From Cryptomeria japonica (lineage: Eukaryota; Streptophyta; Pinopsida; Cupressales; Cupressaceae), in the NCBI RefSeq assembly GCF_030272615.1, contig NC_081411.1, positions 155,022,971 to 155,086,970 on the forward strand: a stretch of 64,000 nucleotides of DNA. The letters run 5' to 3'. The notes under the pieces are model-generated. The model had not been told where the DNA came from, did no database searches, and saw only the letters and a program-made list of their open reading frames with translations. This document shows, one piece after another, positions 1 through 11,442 of the stretch. Made by a program: the position numbers and the translations under genes. How positions within the stretch are numbered: position 1 is the stretch's first letter; each line of letters starts with the position of its first letter.

Positions 1-725
1 TGTACATGATAAAGATGATTCTTTTGCAAGATTTTGTCTCCTTTAAAACTCAACTTCTTCTGGACTAATAGTCAATCCTACTTGACTATCTCTTAATTCT
101 TCTATGGTTTTGCCACATCTTGATACATCTTGTTCCTCTTTTGATGAAAATATTATATTTCCAGATGCTTGACCTATCCCTGTTGGTACTTCTTGTGGCA
201 TAACTTATTTGTTTTTGTCATTTCATTTCCTTTTTGCATACACCTCTTTTCTTTGAATTCTGAGTTCTTCTCAACTTCTTTCTAACTCCATCTTTTGTTT
301 TGCATTAAATAAGTCTTCCTCTATAATAGCTGTTTGGTATTCATTGTTTTCCTTACTTGATGTAGTAGATAAGATATATCGACCCCATTCATACTCGTTT
401 GAATCTGTCTTTGAACCATGATCTAGGACTGCTCCACTATACCATATAGGAATATTGCATGGTGCAAAAAGTTCTTTGATTTCTGCCATCTCTATTTTCA
501 CTACTGCTAGAATATCTTGTTCAGATTTTGCATTTGTTTGTATTTCTAGAACTTGTTGACAAGATTCTTCTTTACCTTTGATGGTAATCTCCTCTTCTTT
601 CTTCTTTTGTTTATTGATTATTATTTCTACTACTTGATGTATCTTTTCTTGCCATTGTTCTTCTTTAGAGACTGATTTCTTTCTCCACTTTTGTTGTTGA
701 TGATTATCTTTCTTTTGATTAGGTT
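1..725 (-). pseudogene. Gypsy pol linker between G-patch and (missing) reverse transcriptase
   Basis: Minus-strand continuation of the gypsy polyprotein after the G-patch segment. The first stop (TAG, about 726) separates a highly charged Lys/Glu/Gln-rich stretch from the G-patch. An open stretch at 501-271 carries a short segment with the motif IPIWYSGAV, then another stop. No RT motif is visible before the window ends, so the catalytic part lies further left. The charged composition resembles a flexible polyprotein linker. Function cannot be assigned from the sequence. Confidence 0.5.
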
Positions 726-1313
726 TTAGATATCCAAGCCCAAATTTATCTTCTTTGGATTGCGAGTGTGGACAAATAGGTTCTGAAAAATACCTTGATG
801 TCGCTTACCAATTGGTCCCTTTCCTTCATATCCCATTTTTTGCATGATTTCATAACCTTTGCCATATTGTTTTATGGGAATATTGACTTTTGTTGTTGTT
901 GCTATAGTTTTATCTTCATCCTTGTACAACCAACCAAGAATGTCTTTGTCTTCATTTTCTTCTTCATGAGTTCCAATGCTAACAAATGTTCCTTTAACCA
1001 TATGTTTTGGTATTTCTGATGTTTTTGATTGAATATCTTTAGGCTTTCCATATGACTTAGGGGAAAGTGGAAAATTATGCGAAGAATATTTTCCCATTCC
1101 TTCTTCATTTAATTTGCACTTTTCCTCAAAGGTTTCCCATAACCTTTCTTTAATTTCTTTGGTAGGATATATTGATTCTCTATTATGTGGAACTCTTGTT
1201 TCTTGTGTTGGCTTCAAATTATTGAAATATTGACTAGAATCTACAATTGTAGTGATCTCTTGTCCTTCATGAGGAAATTTTACACATTGATATGTAGAAG
1301 GAACTGCTTGCAT
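726..1313 (-). pseudogene. Gypsy polyprotein segment with G-patch motif
   Basis: A 195-codon open stretch downstream of the protease. Its C-terminal half contains a G-patch-like motif (GYEIMQKMGYEGKGPIGK, about codons 153-170): glycines spaced in the G-patch pattern with the aromatic GY start. G-patch domains bind RNA or RNA helicases in host proteins and also follow the protease in some plant gypsy elements and in betaretroviruses. Its N-terminal end continues the protease tail (AVPST) but in a shifted frame, so a frameshift near 1320-1345 separates the two. The middle is acidic. The ORF ends at TAG before a charged linker. Confidence 0.6.
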
Positions 1314-1767
1314 TTTGTGAATCCATGGTCTTCCTAGAAGAATTTTGTAAGAGGTTCAAATCTAAAACTTGACACAATGTATTCCTTTCCACAGGTCCTA
1401 TTTTGATTGGTAACACAACAATTCCTTTAGAAGAACGTTCTGCTTCATCATAAGCCGTAATGGTTATTTTCTTCTTCGGGTCCACTACATTTTCTGAATA
1501 TCCCAAATATTTTATCAAACTTAATGCACAAATGTTTAAGCTAGCTCCACTATCTATGAGTATGCATTTGAAATGAGTTTTATTAATGGTGACTTCAACA
1601 TGTAAGGGAGAATTGTGAGGATGTTGTAAGGATGCGTAATCATTTAAAAAAAATGATAAGCAATGAGGAGCTATAAGGTGTCCTACCATGTTTTGGAATT
1701 GATCTATATCCAAATCTTTTGAAACCGTTGTTTCCACTAAAAATTTCTCCAAAATTTCCTCATGCAT
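1267..1767 (-). pseudogene. Gypsy aspartic protease (retropepsin) segment
   Basis: A 166-codon stretch with the retropepsin active-site motif ILIDSGASLNIC (about codons 70-81), followed by KYLGYSE, a layout typical of the gypsy protease that processes the Gag-Pol polyprotein in virus-like particles. The usual LGRPWIH motif at the end of this domain is present only in another frame, so a small indel near 1330 puts the end of the ORF out of frame. It sits between the gag zinc-knuckle segment and the G-patch segment, the expected order. There is no start of its own: it was part of a polyprotein. Confidence 0.75.
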
Positions 1768-1875
1768 ATGTGAAACCTTGAGAAGTTCTAGTTTTGATAT
1801 TTGAGCAGGTATTCTTTGTAATTTCTCTACTAAATTGTATTGTTGTGAAGTGGATGTTGGGTCTTTTGTTACACC

Positions 1876-3541
1876 TCAAAAGGTAAACCTTTCTTTGCTT
1901 CTCATAATAACATTGATTGGCTCTGAAGATGGATTATCTTTAACAATGATAACATTTACCACATCATCATATGTATAAGTGTAATTCACTTTGGCTTTTC
2001 CTTTTTCATCTTTTAATTGGAATGGTTCACCTTTGTCATAATTCAAAAGTGGAGTTTTGAAAGCCAGGTGTGATTCATTTGTCTTGTGGCTATCCACTGT
2101 GATAGTTCCATTATCGATTAGATCTTGGATAAGGTGTTTCAATCTCTGACAATCATTTGTTTGGTGTCCTTTATTCTGATGGTAATTGCAAAAATGATTG
2201 TCATTCCACCAGCTTGGCTTGACTGGTGATTCATAACTTATTGCTTTTGGTAAAACAATCAATTTGTTAGCAAGCAGAGTTTTTAAAGCCAATTCCAATG
2301 GTTCTCCAATGTTTATGAATTTCCTTCGAGGATTGGAGAAGAAGGACTTTGTTTTATTGTTTTCTAGATTGTTATTGCTTGGGATTTGACTTCATAGACT
2401 AAAAACTGGTTGTTGTTGTTTTGTAGCACTATTATCATCATTTGTTGTTGTTGTTGTTGTAAGAATTATTGTAAATTTTTAGCTCTTCTTTCTTTACCAT
2501 CGCGTTCTCTATTTTCAGACCATTCTCGATTATTTTGGCAAAGGAGGGAGGACATTGCATTCTTATTCAATAACTCATTTCACTGATAAGATTATCAATG
2601 AATATGTCCATTTTTTCTTGATTAGGTACATCTCTTGGATACCTATTAAACATGCATTTCCATCATTGTAAGAAGATCATACTAGATTCACCATTCTTTT
2701 GTTTAACATTGCATAGATCCAGCATTGTTATCTCATTCCTTGTATTGTAGGAGTATTGTGAAATAAATCTATTCACAAGTTCTTCAAAAGATTTGATTCC
2801 GGATGGTAATCTTGAAAACCACTCCATTGATTGTCCATTTAAACTCCTAGGAAAAAGATGCATAAGGTAAGTTTCATCATGGGCAAATTCCATGCTCATA
2901 GTACAAAACTTCCTAATGTGATCCTGACGATCGGATTTTCCATCGTATATGTCATATTTAGGAATCTCGCAATATTGCGGAAATGGTACCATATTCAAAT
3001 TTTTATTGAAAGGATATGGGTATATATCTTCCAATGAATACTTCTTGGAGCTTGTTCCATTTTGCATATCTTGCATCTATTGTTGTAGAGTTTGCACTTG
3101 CTGAGTAATATTTAACAACGAATAATCCACATAGTTTCTTCTTTCTTTGTATGTTCTTTTATCACCATGCTCTTTTCTTCTGTCATCCCTTTCTTTTCTT
3201 GTCTCTTCATGACTTTCTTTGTTCACATCTTTGTTATTTGGATCATCTATGTTTTGGGTGTTACTTGCCTCCGCATCTTGTTTCAAGCTTTCTATGTTAA
3301 AGTCTCGTGGTAGTTTAGCTCCAGATTTTGCCAACATCAAGAGATATTTCTCTTTTTGTTTTGCCAACAATTTTTCCACTATCCTATCAAATTTGCAATC
3401 TTGCTCAAGGTCTCTAATCATGCTATTGACTTCTTCTTCATTAATAGTGGTATACCCAAAAGTTTGGAATGTAGGATTATCTTCTTCCTCCATTTGTTGT
3501 TTTCTCAGTTGTTCGTATTGAGCTCTAGTCCAAATTGGCAT
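1876..3541 (-). pseudogene. Gypsy gag
   Basis: Decayed gag. The start at 3541 (MPIWTRAQYEQL) begins an acidic N-terminal region of 154 codons, closed by one in-frame TAG at 3077. The next open stretch (3076-2663) is a retrotransposon gag/capsid core with PKYDIYDGKSDRQDHI and the conserved WFSRLPSGIKSFEEL block. Reading continues with breaks through 2662-2299. The last part (2298-1876) has a CX2H-X4-H-X4-C knuckle (CNYHQNKGHQTNDC), the form common in plant gypsy Gag. Gag forms the particle shell and binds genomic RNA. At least three stops make it a pseudogene. Confidence 0.75.
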
Positions 3542-5764
3542 GTGATTATTTCAAAATTTTTGAAATTTCCAAAGGACAAAGTCAATAGGTGATTATTGGT
3601 TTAGGGAGATATTCTTTGTTGATTTTACTGCTATTGTTTGTTCACTATGATAGAGCGCCTCTTTATTAAAAATCACGTCCTTGCAAAATTTGTCCGTCAA
3701 ACTTTGTACTACAGACACATAAGTAGTGACGAAAACGGTGTAGGAATGTCTTATGTTTTAATAAGATCTTGTGATTGATATACAAGAATTTTATTCTTTT
3801 CTGAGTAGCTTTATAACTGGGTTTTTATTTATTAAGGTGATACTTAAAAGTCATATAAGCATCTGAGAGTTTACAAATTTGTTTGATTCCAATGTTGGTG
3901 CAATTCTGATTTTGATATAACCTAGGTTCAAAATAGGAAAGATATATCTAGGATTATGAACATAGGATAAAGTGATCAAGCTTCTTGATAGAGGATTTGA
4001 TTTTCTTGATGAGAGACTTGAAAATGATGTTGATTTTTTTGCACTTAAGATGTTTGAATCAATAATTTGTTGAATGTTTATGCTTATAAAAATGTTTTGG
4101 GAATATCCTATTGGATTAGTGACCCAGTTGTTGAGCTAGTTTGAAAATACATGATGTTTTAGAGACAAATCTACTCAAGAAGTATTTCGATATTGATGTT
4201 TTTGACACTTTAGTTTGATCTGGTGTTTCAAATGTTGGAAAGCCTTTGTATTACCCTTTTGATCAATTTTTTCAGCAATTTGTTGGATTTTTGCTCACTC
4301 GTAGATGATAATTTTCTTGAATTTTTGACCATTTGGAACATGTTACAGACATAGAAGACACAATGTTTAATAAAAAAAATGGACAAGCAAGTACAAATTT
4401 TATGGTAGGCTGAGATAATAGTTGTTGAATCTCACATGGGGTTTCCCCCAAGGCTATGCTATTCAAAGCGGATATTTAGATGCTTGACCCCACTGGCTCC
4501 ACCCTCGGCACTCACTTCTACGGGGTAGTCAAACACTAGTTTCCATGAAAACTCCCCATGAAAAACTTTATATCTCTACTAAAAACCATATGTGTGTGAG
4601 CCGCTTTAGAGGTCCAACCTCCTGCTTCAACAACTAGAAGGATTTTGGCAACTAGTACAAGTGGTTTTTAGTAAAGGCTTCCTATCATGTGGCCATACAT
4701 GTAGCACTTTCAGCTCTATAAATATAGAAGGTTCCTAGCCTATAGAGGTTACGCACCATAGGGTTTATGGGGAAACATAGTGTCGGTATGAACTTATCAG
4801 CACATGTTGTTTGGGACTTTCGTCACAAACATGATTTATTTAGAGTGGATTGGAAGGACTCGGTACTATCCCATTTCCACTTTAGGTTGTTCCCCTCTCA
4901 TTGGCCCCCTCAAGGCAGCTCGGGAAGGTAGGCCCTCTAAAGGATTTAATTGCTTGAAACTAAAGAGAGCATAAAAGAGTGGGTTTGGCTTTTTGATCAC
5001 CCAATTAAGGGGAGAGCATATACCTACCACTTTCAAGACACGGAATATAAGTGTTCTTTTTAACTTTCCATAGCAATGTGATCTATCCTCTATTTGGAGA
5101 TGTTGCTCCAACAAGCATGGTGTTTATTTTAGCCTTTTTAAAAGTCTACGTGCAACTATTTTAGAGAAGTTACTCAAAATGCAAGTTGCATGCAGTCATT
5201 TTATCCCCTTAGTTAGACTAAATGAGCAAGACATGATACATTACTTCCCAAAATAAGACTTTTAATTAACTAGGTGAGGAAATGCATAAAATTTGCCTTA
5301 AACACAATCCTACACATGCATGTCAGTAGTTTAAATTTTTTTAGTTCATACCTATAAGAAAATTATGTCAGTTGCAAACAAAAGCGCTATTCTAAAACAT
5401 GCACTATCTTTTACCTCAAAAGTGCTAATCTGTAGAGAAAAAGAGCTAACCTGCACTACAAAATGCTGCTCTGTGGATTGAAAAGCGTGACTTTTTTAAC
5501 AAGTGTGCTAACCTAGAGGACAAAAGCGTTAACTTTTAATGTAAATGCACAAATTTTTGGACAAAAGCGTTAATCTACATGACATATGCATTAACCTGCA
5601 ATGCAAATGCATTAACTTGCAATGCAAATGTGCTAACCTGAGATGCAAATGTGCTAATCTATTGAACAAAAGCGCTGTCAAAATTCACACATGCATGAAT
5701 CTACATTACAAATGCGTTAATTTTACTTTTGCAAGATTTATAAAGTTATATGCAAGGTCCATGA
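3542..5764 (-). other. Gypsy 5' leader between PBS and gag
   Basis: About 2.2 kb without convincing coding potential, lying between the primer-binding site and the gag start. Short open stretches here have no recognisable domain. It includes the degenerate GCGCTAA repeat block at 5385-5720. A long leader of this kind occurs in Tat/Ogre-type gypsy elements and may once have held another ORF; I see no remnant that I can name. Confidence 0.5.
5385..5720. repeat. Degenerate short tandem repeat around AAAGCGCTAAC
   Basis: About a dozen imperfect units of roughly 22-26 bp, each with a core like AAA(a/t)GCG(C/T)TAACCT or its TGCATTAACC variants. The apparent ORF at 5545-5895 with repeated Cys-Lys-Cys is only this repeat read in one frame. 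It lies directly inside the gypsy element next to the PBS. Confidence 0.65.
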
Positions 5765-5782
5765 GCCCCACGGTGGGCGCCA
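5765..5782 (-). other. Primer-binding site of the gypsy element
   Basis: On the minus strand the sequence TGGCGCCCACCGTGGGGC follows the LTR end (…TTGACACA) after three T residues. This is a recurrent PBS form of plant gypsy elements, where a tRNA 3' end primes minus-strand DNA synthesis. Which tRNA is used was not checked. Confidence 0.7.
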
Positions 5783-5785
5783 AAA

Positions 5786-6333
5786 TGTGTCAACTTGAGT
5801 TTCATCGGCATAATGCTACCCGTAACAAGTTAGTTTCACAAAATACCAATGGAAATGCTACAAGAAATCCAGACTCAACCAATGAAACTACATAAAATAC
5901 ATATGAAATATAAATACTAATATTACCTTCATGGTTTATGTCTCATTGTGTCCTAACTCCACTGTTCTTGGTTGCAGATGGTGTTCTCTCAGACAAGCAC
6001 TGATAGCTTCTAAGATGACATATGAAGAATGGACTGATAACTAATAGTTCACAAATGCTATGATATGCAATACTACATGATTATGCTAAAATGCTAATTG
6101 CTATTTGCTTCAAGATTAAAACTCATGGATGCATAATTTTTACAAATGATTAGCTTGCAAATTCACTTGAAGTCTAACTTTTTCTCAACTCAAACTTCTG
6201 ATTTTATAGACTTTGAGAGGATAACATGATGTGGCCCAGATTAACGGTCATGATCAAATTTGTAGATTTGGATGGCTGTGAGAAAAGGTGAATGTTGAGA
6301 GAAAGGGGGAAGGAGAAGACAAGTGTCACTAAT
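5786..6333 (-). repeat. Gypsy 5' LTR, PBS-proximal part
   Basis: LTR part ending on the minus strand in …GACACA beside the PBS. It breaks at 6333, where the Tnt1-like Copia begins, and resumes at 12333. Rejoined across the insertion, the LTR would be about 1,159 bp. No second copy is in the window, so the LTR limits rest on the TG/CA ends and the PBS. Confidence 0.6.
6329..6333. repeat. Target site duplication, left copy (CTAAT)
   Basis: CTAAT directly before the 5' LTR start TGTTGGGAA; the identical five bases follow the 3' LTR at 12328-12332. Five bases is the usual Copia integrase stagger. Confidence 0.9.
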
Positions 6334-7218
6334 TGTTGGGAAAAATGGTGTCTCAACCTTGCATTTATGCGAGGTTACTATTTATAGTAAGTTTTTATTT
6401 GAGCACGAAACGGTGCGAAACTCTCCCTGAAGCTTCTGGTTGGCTAGATAAGCATTCCTGTAAAGTTGCGTCGCAAGGTCACAGCTAGTTTTGAAGATAT
6501 TAAAGTTTTCGTCTTGGAGGGGTGCAATAAAATGTTTAAACTTAATTTTGGGGACTTTAGAGGCTCCGAAACGCCCTGAAAAGTTGCTGTAACCGGCGAA
6601 GCGAGTTACGAGGTGATAGAGCACTTCACGAGCTTTCCGGCACTTCAAACGGTTCGTCAATCGGACACCCGGTTCTCAAGTTATGGCCTTCGGAAGTTTG
6701 TACTCCTGAAATAGGAAAAATAATTTGTATCGAATACATAAATGAGTTGTAAAAGGGAGCGACACGTGTTGATGTGTGCTTTAACATGTCATAGAAGGGA
6801 GATAAGGTCGGCTACACCTTATTGGGTGGTTTTAGCCCATGGTTTTGTAATACCGTTTGACGGTTTCTTGTATTGTATCTCCTATTTATGAGGTGTGTGA
6901 GATAGAGGTTGTGTGTAAGAGTCCTATGGCTATTGAGTTGCCTCTGAATCTCTGTTTAGTGCTACTCCTGCGAAGAGCTTGCTCTGCAAGTATTTTGTAA
7001 TCTGTTTTTGATTGCTGAATAAAATATTGAGCTGCTTTTGGAGGGTGGGGTTTTTCTCCCGAAAGGGTTTTCCCCACGTAAATCATTGTGTTGTGGTATG
7101 AATGCTATTATATCTATTTCTATTTTCTGTAACTATTGTAATGATCTGAAAAAGTTTTGCATTACCCTCCTCTCAAGGTTAGTGTAGGAAGTTGTTTCCG
7201 CTACTTAACTTCCTTACA
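6334..7218 (+). repeat. 5' LTR of the Tnt1-like Copia
   Basis: Starts TGTTGGGAA and ends CTTCCTTACA. It carries an AATAAA (about 7019) followed by a GT-rich stretch, a plausible polyadenylation signal. No convincing TATA box was pinned down. The minus-strand ORFs inside (6382-6660, 6886-7086) recur identically in the other LTR and are not genes. Confidence 0.95.
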
Positions 7219-7220
7219 AG

Positions 7221-7232
7221 TGGTATCAGAGC
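7221..7232 (+). other. Copia primer-binding site (initiator Met tRNA type)
   Basis: TGGTATCAGAGC two bases after the 5' LTR; the canonical plant Copia PBS complementary to the 3' end of initiator methionine tRNA. Confidence 0.9.
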
Positions 7233-7342
7233 CTGATCACCTTTGGTTTCAATTGTGGGCAGTTGGGTTTTTTGAACTAATCCAGATTTGAGTGGGAGCT
7301 TGTGCAGAAGACACTTTTTGATCTTGTTGCAGGAATATTCAA

Positions 7343-10300
7343 ATGGCGAGTTCGTCAGGGAGAATAGAGGTGGAGAAATTTAATGGAAGTAATTTTGAGA
7401 TGTGGAAGCTGAAGATGGAAGATCTGTTAATAGATCGAGATCTTTGGGATGCTGTTGATGCGAATGTCCAAAGGCCCTCAGATCCTACTGCGGCAGCTCA
7501 GTATGATGTTATGGACCGAAAAGCCAAGGGTCTAATCAGACTGTGCCTGGCAGACTCTGTTCTAATCAATGTCCATGAAGAGAACTCTACAAAGAAGCTA
7601 TGGACTAAGCTTGGTGAGATGTATCAAGTGAAATCTTTATTAAATCAAATTTTCTTAAGAAAGAAATTGTATTCCTTGAAGATGGAAGAGGGTGGACGAA
7701 TTGCAGACCACCTAGAAGCATTCAATATGATTGTGGCTCAATTAGTATCCGTCGGTGTTAAGATGGATGAGGAGGAGAAATGTTAGATCTTGCTTTGTTC
7801 TTTGCCTGATTCGTGGGATTCTCTTGTTATGGCTATCGGTAGTACTTCTGTTGTTTTGAAATCTGAAGACGTGGTGGGTGCCCTACTCGGTGAAGAGATG
7901 CGAAGGAAGGTATCCATCAGTTCAAAGGAAGCCCTAACCGTTCGTGGAAGACCTAAGGAGAAAGGCAAGAAGAATGAGAAGCGCGGCAAGTCCAAATCCA
8001 AAGGGAGATCGAAATCTCCTGGAAAGTCCAAAGTCATTTGCTGGAATTGCGGTAAACCGGGTCACATCCGTAAGGACTGCAAAGAAGAAAAGAAGAAGAA
8101 AAAGAAAAAGTTTGATTCTGATTCTGAGTCCGACAAGGAAGATGGCGATGCATTTATTGCGGCTTTGGCGACTCATGCAGGTAATGATGCCTGGCTAATT
8201 GACTCAGGTGCATCTTTTCATATGACTTCCAATAGAGATTGGTTTTCTGAATATGAAGGATTTAATGGAGGTAAGGTGTACCTGGGTGATGATTCACATC
8301 TAGACATTGTTGGTCGAGGTAAAGTTAGAATCAGGTTTTCTGATGGTAGAATAAAAAGGATTAATGGTGTGTTGCATATCCCTGGATTAAAACGAAACCT
8401 GTTATCTGTGAGCAAACTAATAGATGCAGGTGTGCAGGTAGTCTTTTCTGAAGCAGGATGTAAGATGATTAAGGGTGCTATGGTAGTTGCTAGAGGTGTT
8501 AGGTTTGGCACTTTGTATAAGCTTGAAGCATACACTATTGAGTGTAATAGCACTTCTGTAAAAAGTAAATCTGCGGATACTTCACTGGAAGATTTGAAGG
8601 TTTCACCTTCAGCAGATGGAAATGGTTTTTGGGTACCTAAGGGTGCTCTTTCGTCTGAAGCAAAGTTACCTGCAGAGAAGACTATGTTATGGCACCAGAG
8701 ACTTGGCCACATTGGAGAAAAGGGTCTAAGGACCTTGAAAAATAAAAACCTTGTTGAAGGTTTGAATGATTGTAATCTTGACTTTGATTTCTGTGAGCAT
8801 TGCATTTATGGAAAACAAAACCGCGTTCAGTTTTACTCGAGTTCTCATAAAACTTGTGGTGTTTTGGATCTTATCCATTCTGATGTGTTTGGTCCAGTAG
8901 ATGTCTCTTTGATTGGAAAATCCACATATTATGTTTCATTTATTGATGATTTTAGTAGAAGGACATGGGTATATTTTCTAAAGAGTAAATCTGAAGTTTT
9001 TAGTCGTTTTAAAGAATTTAAAGCAATGGTTGAGTTGCAGACTGGAAAGAAAATAAAATGTTTGAGAACTGATAATGGCGGTGAGTTTTGCTCTAATGAT
9101 TTTGATAGATTCTGTAAAGACTGTGGAATTAACAGGCAGAAGACAACTCCGTATTCTCCACAGCAGAATGGAGTTGCAGAAAGAATGAACAGGACACTGA
9201 TGGAAAAGGCTAGGAGTATGTTGAGTGGTGCTGGTCTCGAACAAAAGTTTTGGGCTGAAGCTGTTGCCACTGCTTGCTACCTGATTAACAGGTCTCCTAC
9301 ATCAGCTCTTGTTGATAAAACGCCTATGGAAGCATGGTCAGGTCACAAGCCTTCATTGAGACATCTTAGAGTTTTTGGTTGCGAGGCATATGCACATGTG
9401 CCAAAGGAGAAGCGAACAAAGTTGGAGAACAAGGCTGTGAAATGTATCTTCATCGGGTATAGTTATGGTGTGAAAGGATACAAGCTTTGGGACCCTGTTG
9501 CACAAAAGGTAATTCACAGTAGAAGTGTTATTTTTAGAGAAATTAAGTCTCCTTCTGTTACACTGCAGCCAGAACAGACTAAAAAAGAAGATGTGATTCA
9601 ACTTCCTTCTACACCTGAAAGAGTTGAATCGAGACCCCTAGATAGGCAAGAATTTGAGGAGAGCTCGTCTAGCTCTGAATCTTCAGAAGAAGAGGAAGAA
9701 CCTCCAACTCAGCTTGTTCGAAGGTCTACAAGACATAGACAACCACCTGAAAGGTATTCACCTGATGATTGGAGATGTATTTTTGCTCTGAATACTAGTG
9801 TGGATGAACCGAAATCTGTAGAAGAGGCATTAGGTATGAATGATGCAGAATCCTGGAAGATTGCTATGGAGGAAGAAATGGCAGCTTTGAAAAAGAATGA
9901 TACATGGGATCTTGTACCATTGCTTGAAGGACGAAAACCTGTTGGTTGTAAATGGGTGTTCAAGAAAAAGATTGGTTCAGATGGAAGCATTGAGAAGTAT
10001 AAAGCAAGGTTGGTTGCAAAAGGCTACTCTCAGGTTGAGGGTGTTGATTCCGGTGAGATATTTTCTCCTGTTGCAAAAATGACGTCCATTAGATTTTTGC
10101 TTTCTATTGCTACTGCTTATGATTTAGAGGTTGAGCAAATGGATGTGAAAACTGCTTTCCTTCATGGTGATTTGGAGGAAGATATTTATATGACACAGCC
10201 AGAGCACTATGTGGTGAAAGGCAAAAGTAATTTGGTCTGTAAATTGAAGAAATCTTTGTATGGCCTCAAACAAAGTCCTAGGATGTGGTACCAAAAATTT

Positions 10301-11386
10301 GATACATATGTGTTGAGTTTGGGATTTGAACGTTCTAAATCAGATCACTGTGTTTATTATAAATCTTATGGTGATCATTTCTTATTCATTGCATTGTATG
10401 TTGATGATATGTTATTCATTGGTAAAGGGAAAGGTATGATTTCAGAACTGAAGTCTCAGCTCGCTGCTAAATTTGAAATGAAAGATCTTGGTGCAGCAAA
10501 GCACATTCTTGGGATGGAAATTAGAAGAGATAGGGCGAACAGAAAGCTATGGCTAGGCCAGAGTAAGTATGTGAATTCAGTGTTACAGAGGTTCAACATG
10601 CAGAATTGTAGACCATTGAGTGTTCCTTTTACAGTTGGAATGAAACTATCTGTTTCAGATTGTCCTACATCCCCATTGGAGATGGAAGACATGAGCAGAG
10701 TGCCTTACCAGAGTGCAGTTGGAAGCTTGATGTATGCTATGGTCTGTACTAGACCAGATATTGCCCAAGCAGTGGGAGTACTTTCTAGATATATGTCTAA
10801 TCCTGGTAGAGTTCATTGGGATGCAGTCAAAAGAGTCTTCAGATATTTGAAGGGTACTTCAGAGTTTTCTTTGTGTTATCATGGTAATTCAGTTGGAGAC
10901 ATGACTTCCCTTGATATCCATGGTTATGTGGATTCAGATTGGGCAGGTGATATTGATAGCAGAAGATCCACCAGTGCTTATGTGTTTACTTTGTTTAGTG
11001 GTGCAATTAGTTGGATGAGTAAGCGACAGGATGTGGTTGCTTTATCCACTACTGAAGCAGAGTATATGGCAGCTACTCATGCTTGTAAAGAGGCCATTTG
11101 GCTTAAGAGACTGTGTTCGGATATTGGAATAAAACAAGGTACAGTGACAGTTTACTGTGACAGTCAGAGTGCAATTAGCCTAGCTAAGAACCCGACATTT
11201 CATGCCCGGACCAAACATATTGATGTTCAGTATCATTTTGTTAGAGATATGGTCGAAGATGGTAGGGTGAAGCTGGTTAAGGTGGACACTTTGATGAATG
11301 TTGCAGATGCTTTAACTAAGGCTGTGAGCATAGAGAAGTTCAGATGGTGTTTAGAGTCTATGGGCCTTATGGCCCCTAGCAATTGA
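7343..11386 (+). pseudogene. Copia gag-pol polyprotein, one internal TAG
   Basis: A single frame of 1,347 codons plus the terminal TGA, broken only by TAG at 7784-7786 (codon 148). Gag runs from the ATG at 7343 with a Copia-type Gag region, then a basic stretch and the zinc knuckle CWNCGKPGHIRKDC (about codons 233-246). Protease: WLIDSGASFHM (about 283). Pre-integrase: WHQRLGHI (about 449). Integrase: HSDVFGP, DDFSR, LRTDNGGEF and PQQNGVAERMN (about 510-615), so the DDE residues are present. RT: about 854-1100 with QMDVKTAFLHGDL and YVDD. RNase H: DSDWAGD, STTEAEYMA and CDSQSAI to the end. The stop falls in the Gag core, before KLLCSLP-like sequence, so Gag and Pol cannot be made from this copy without readthrough. 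CAG or CAA to TAG/TAA change is the likely cause. Confidence 0.93.
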
Positions 11387-11430
11387 TTCATTGTGTTGAC
11401 ATTCCCTTCCGCTCATGCAAGGTGTTCGAC

Positions 11431-11442
11431 AAGTGGGAGATT
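11431..11442 (+). other. Copia polypurine tract
   Basis: Purine-rich AAGTGGGAGA followed by TT directly before the 3' LTR; primes plus-strand DNA synthesis. Confidence 0.8.

Noticed and set aside
3219-3521. 100-codon plus-strand ORF
   Set aside because: Antisense of gypsy gag.
4866-5114. 82-codon minus-strand ORF in the gypsy leader
   Set aside because: No recognisable motif, no conservation evidence, not in frame with gag.
5545-5895. Cys-rich ORF resembling a small secreted protein
   Set aside because: It is the GCGCTAA/TGCAAATGC tandem repeat read in one frame; no signal peptide.
6382-7086. Minus-strand ORFs of 92 and 66 codons
   Set aside because: Inside the Copia LTR and repeated in the other LTR at 11491-12195; no domain.
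8218-8805. 195-codon minus-strand ORF
   Set aside because: Antisense shadow of the Copia protease and pre-integrase region.
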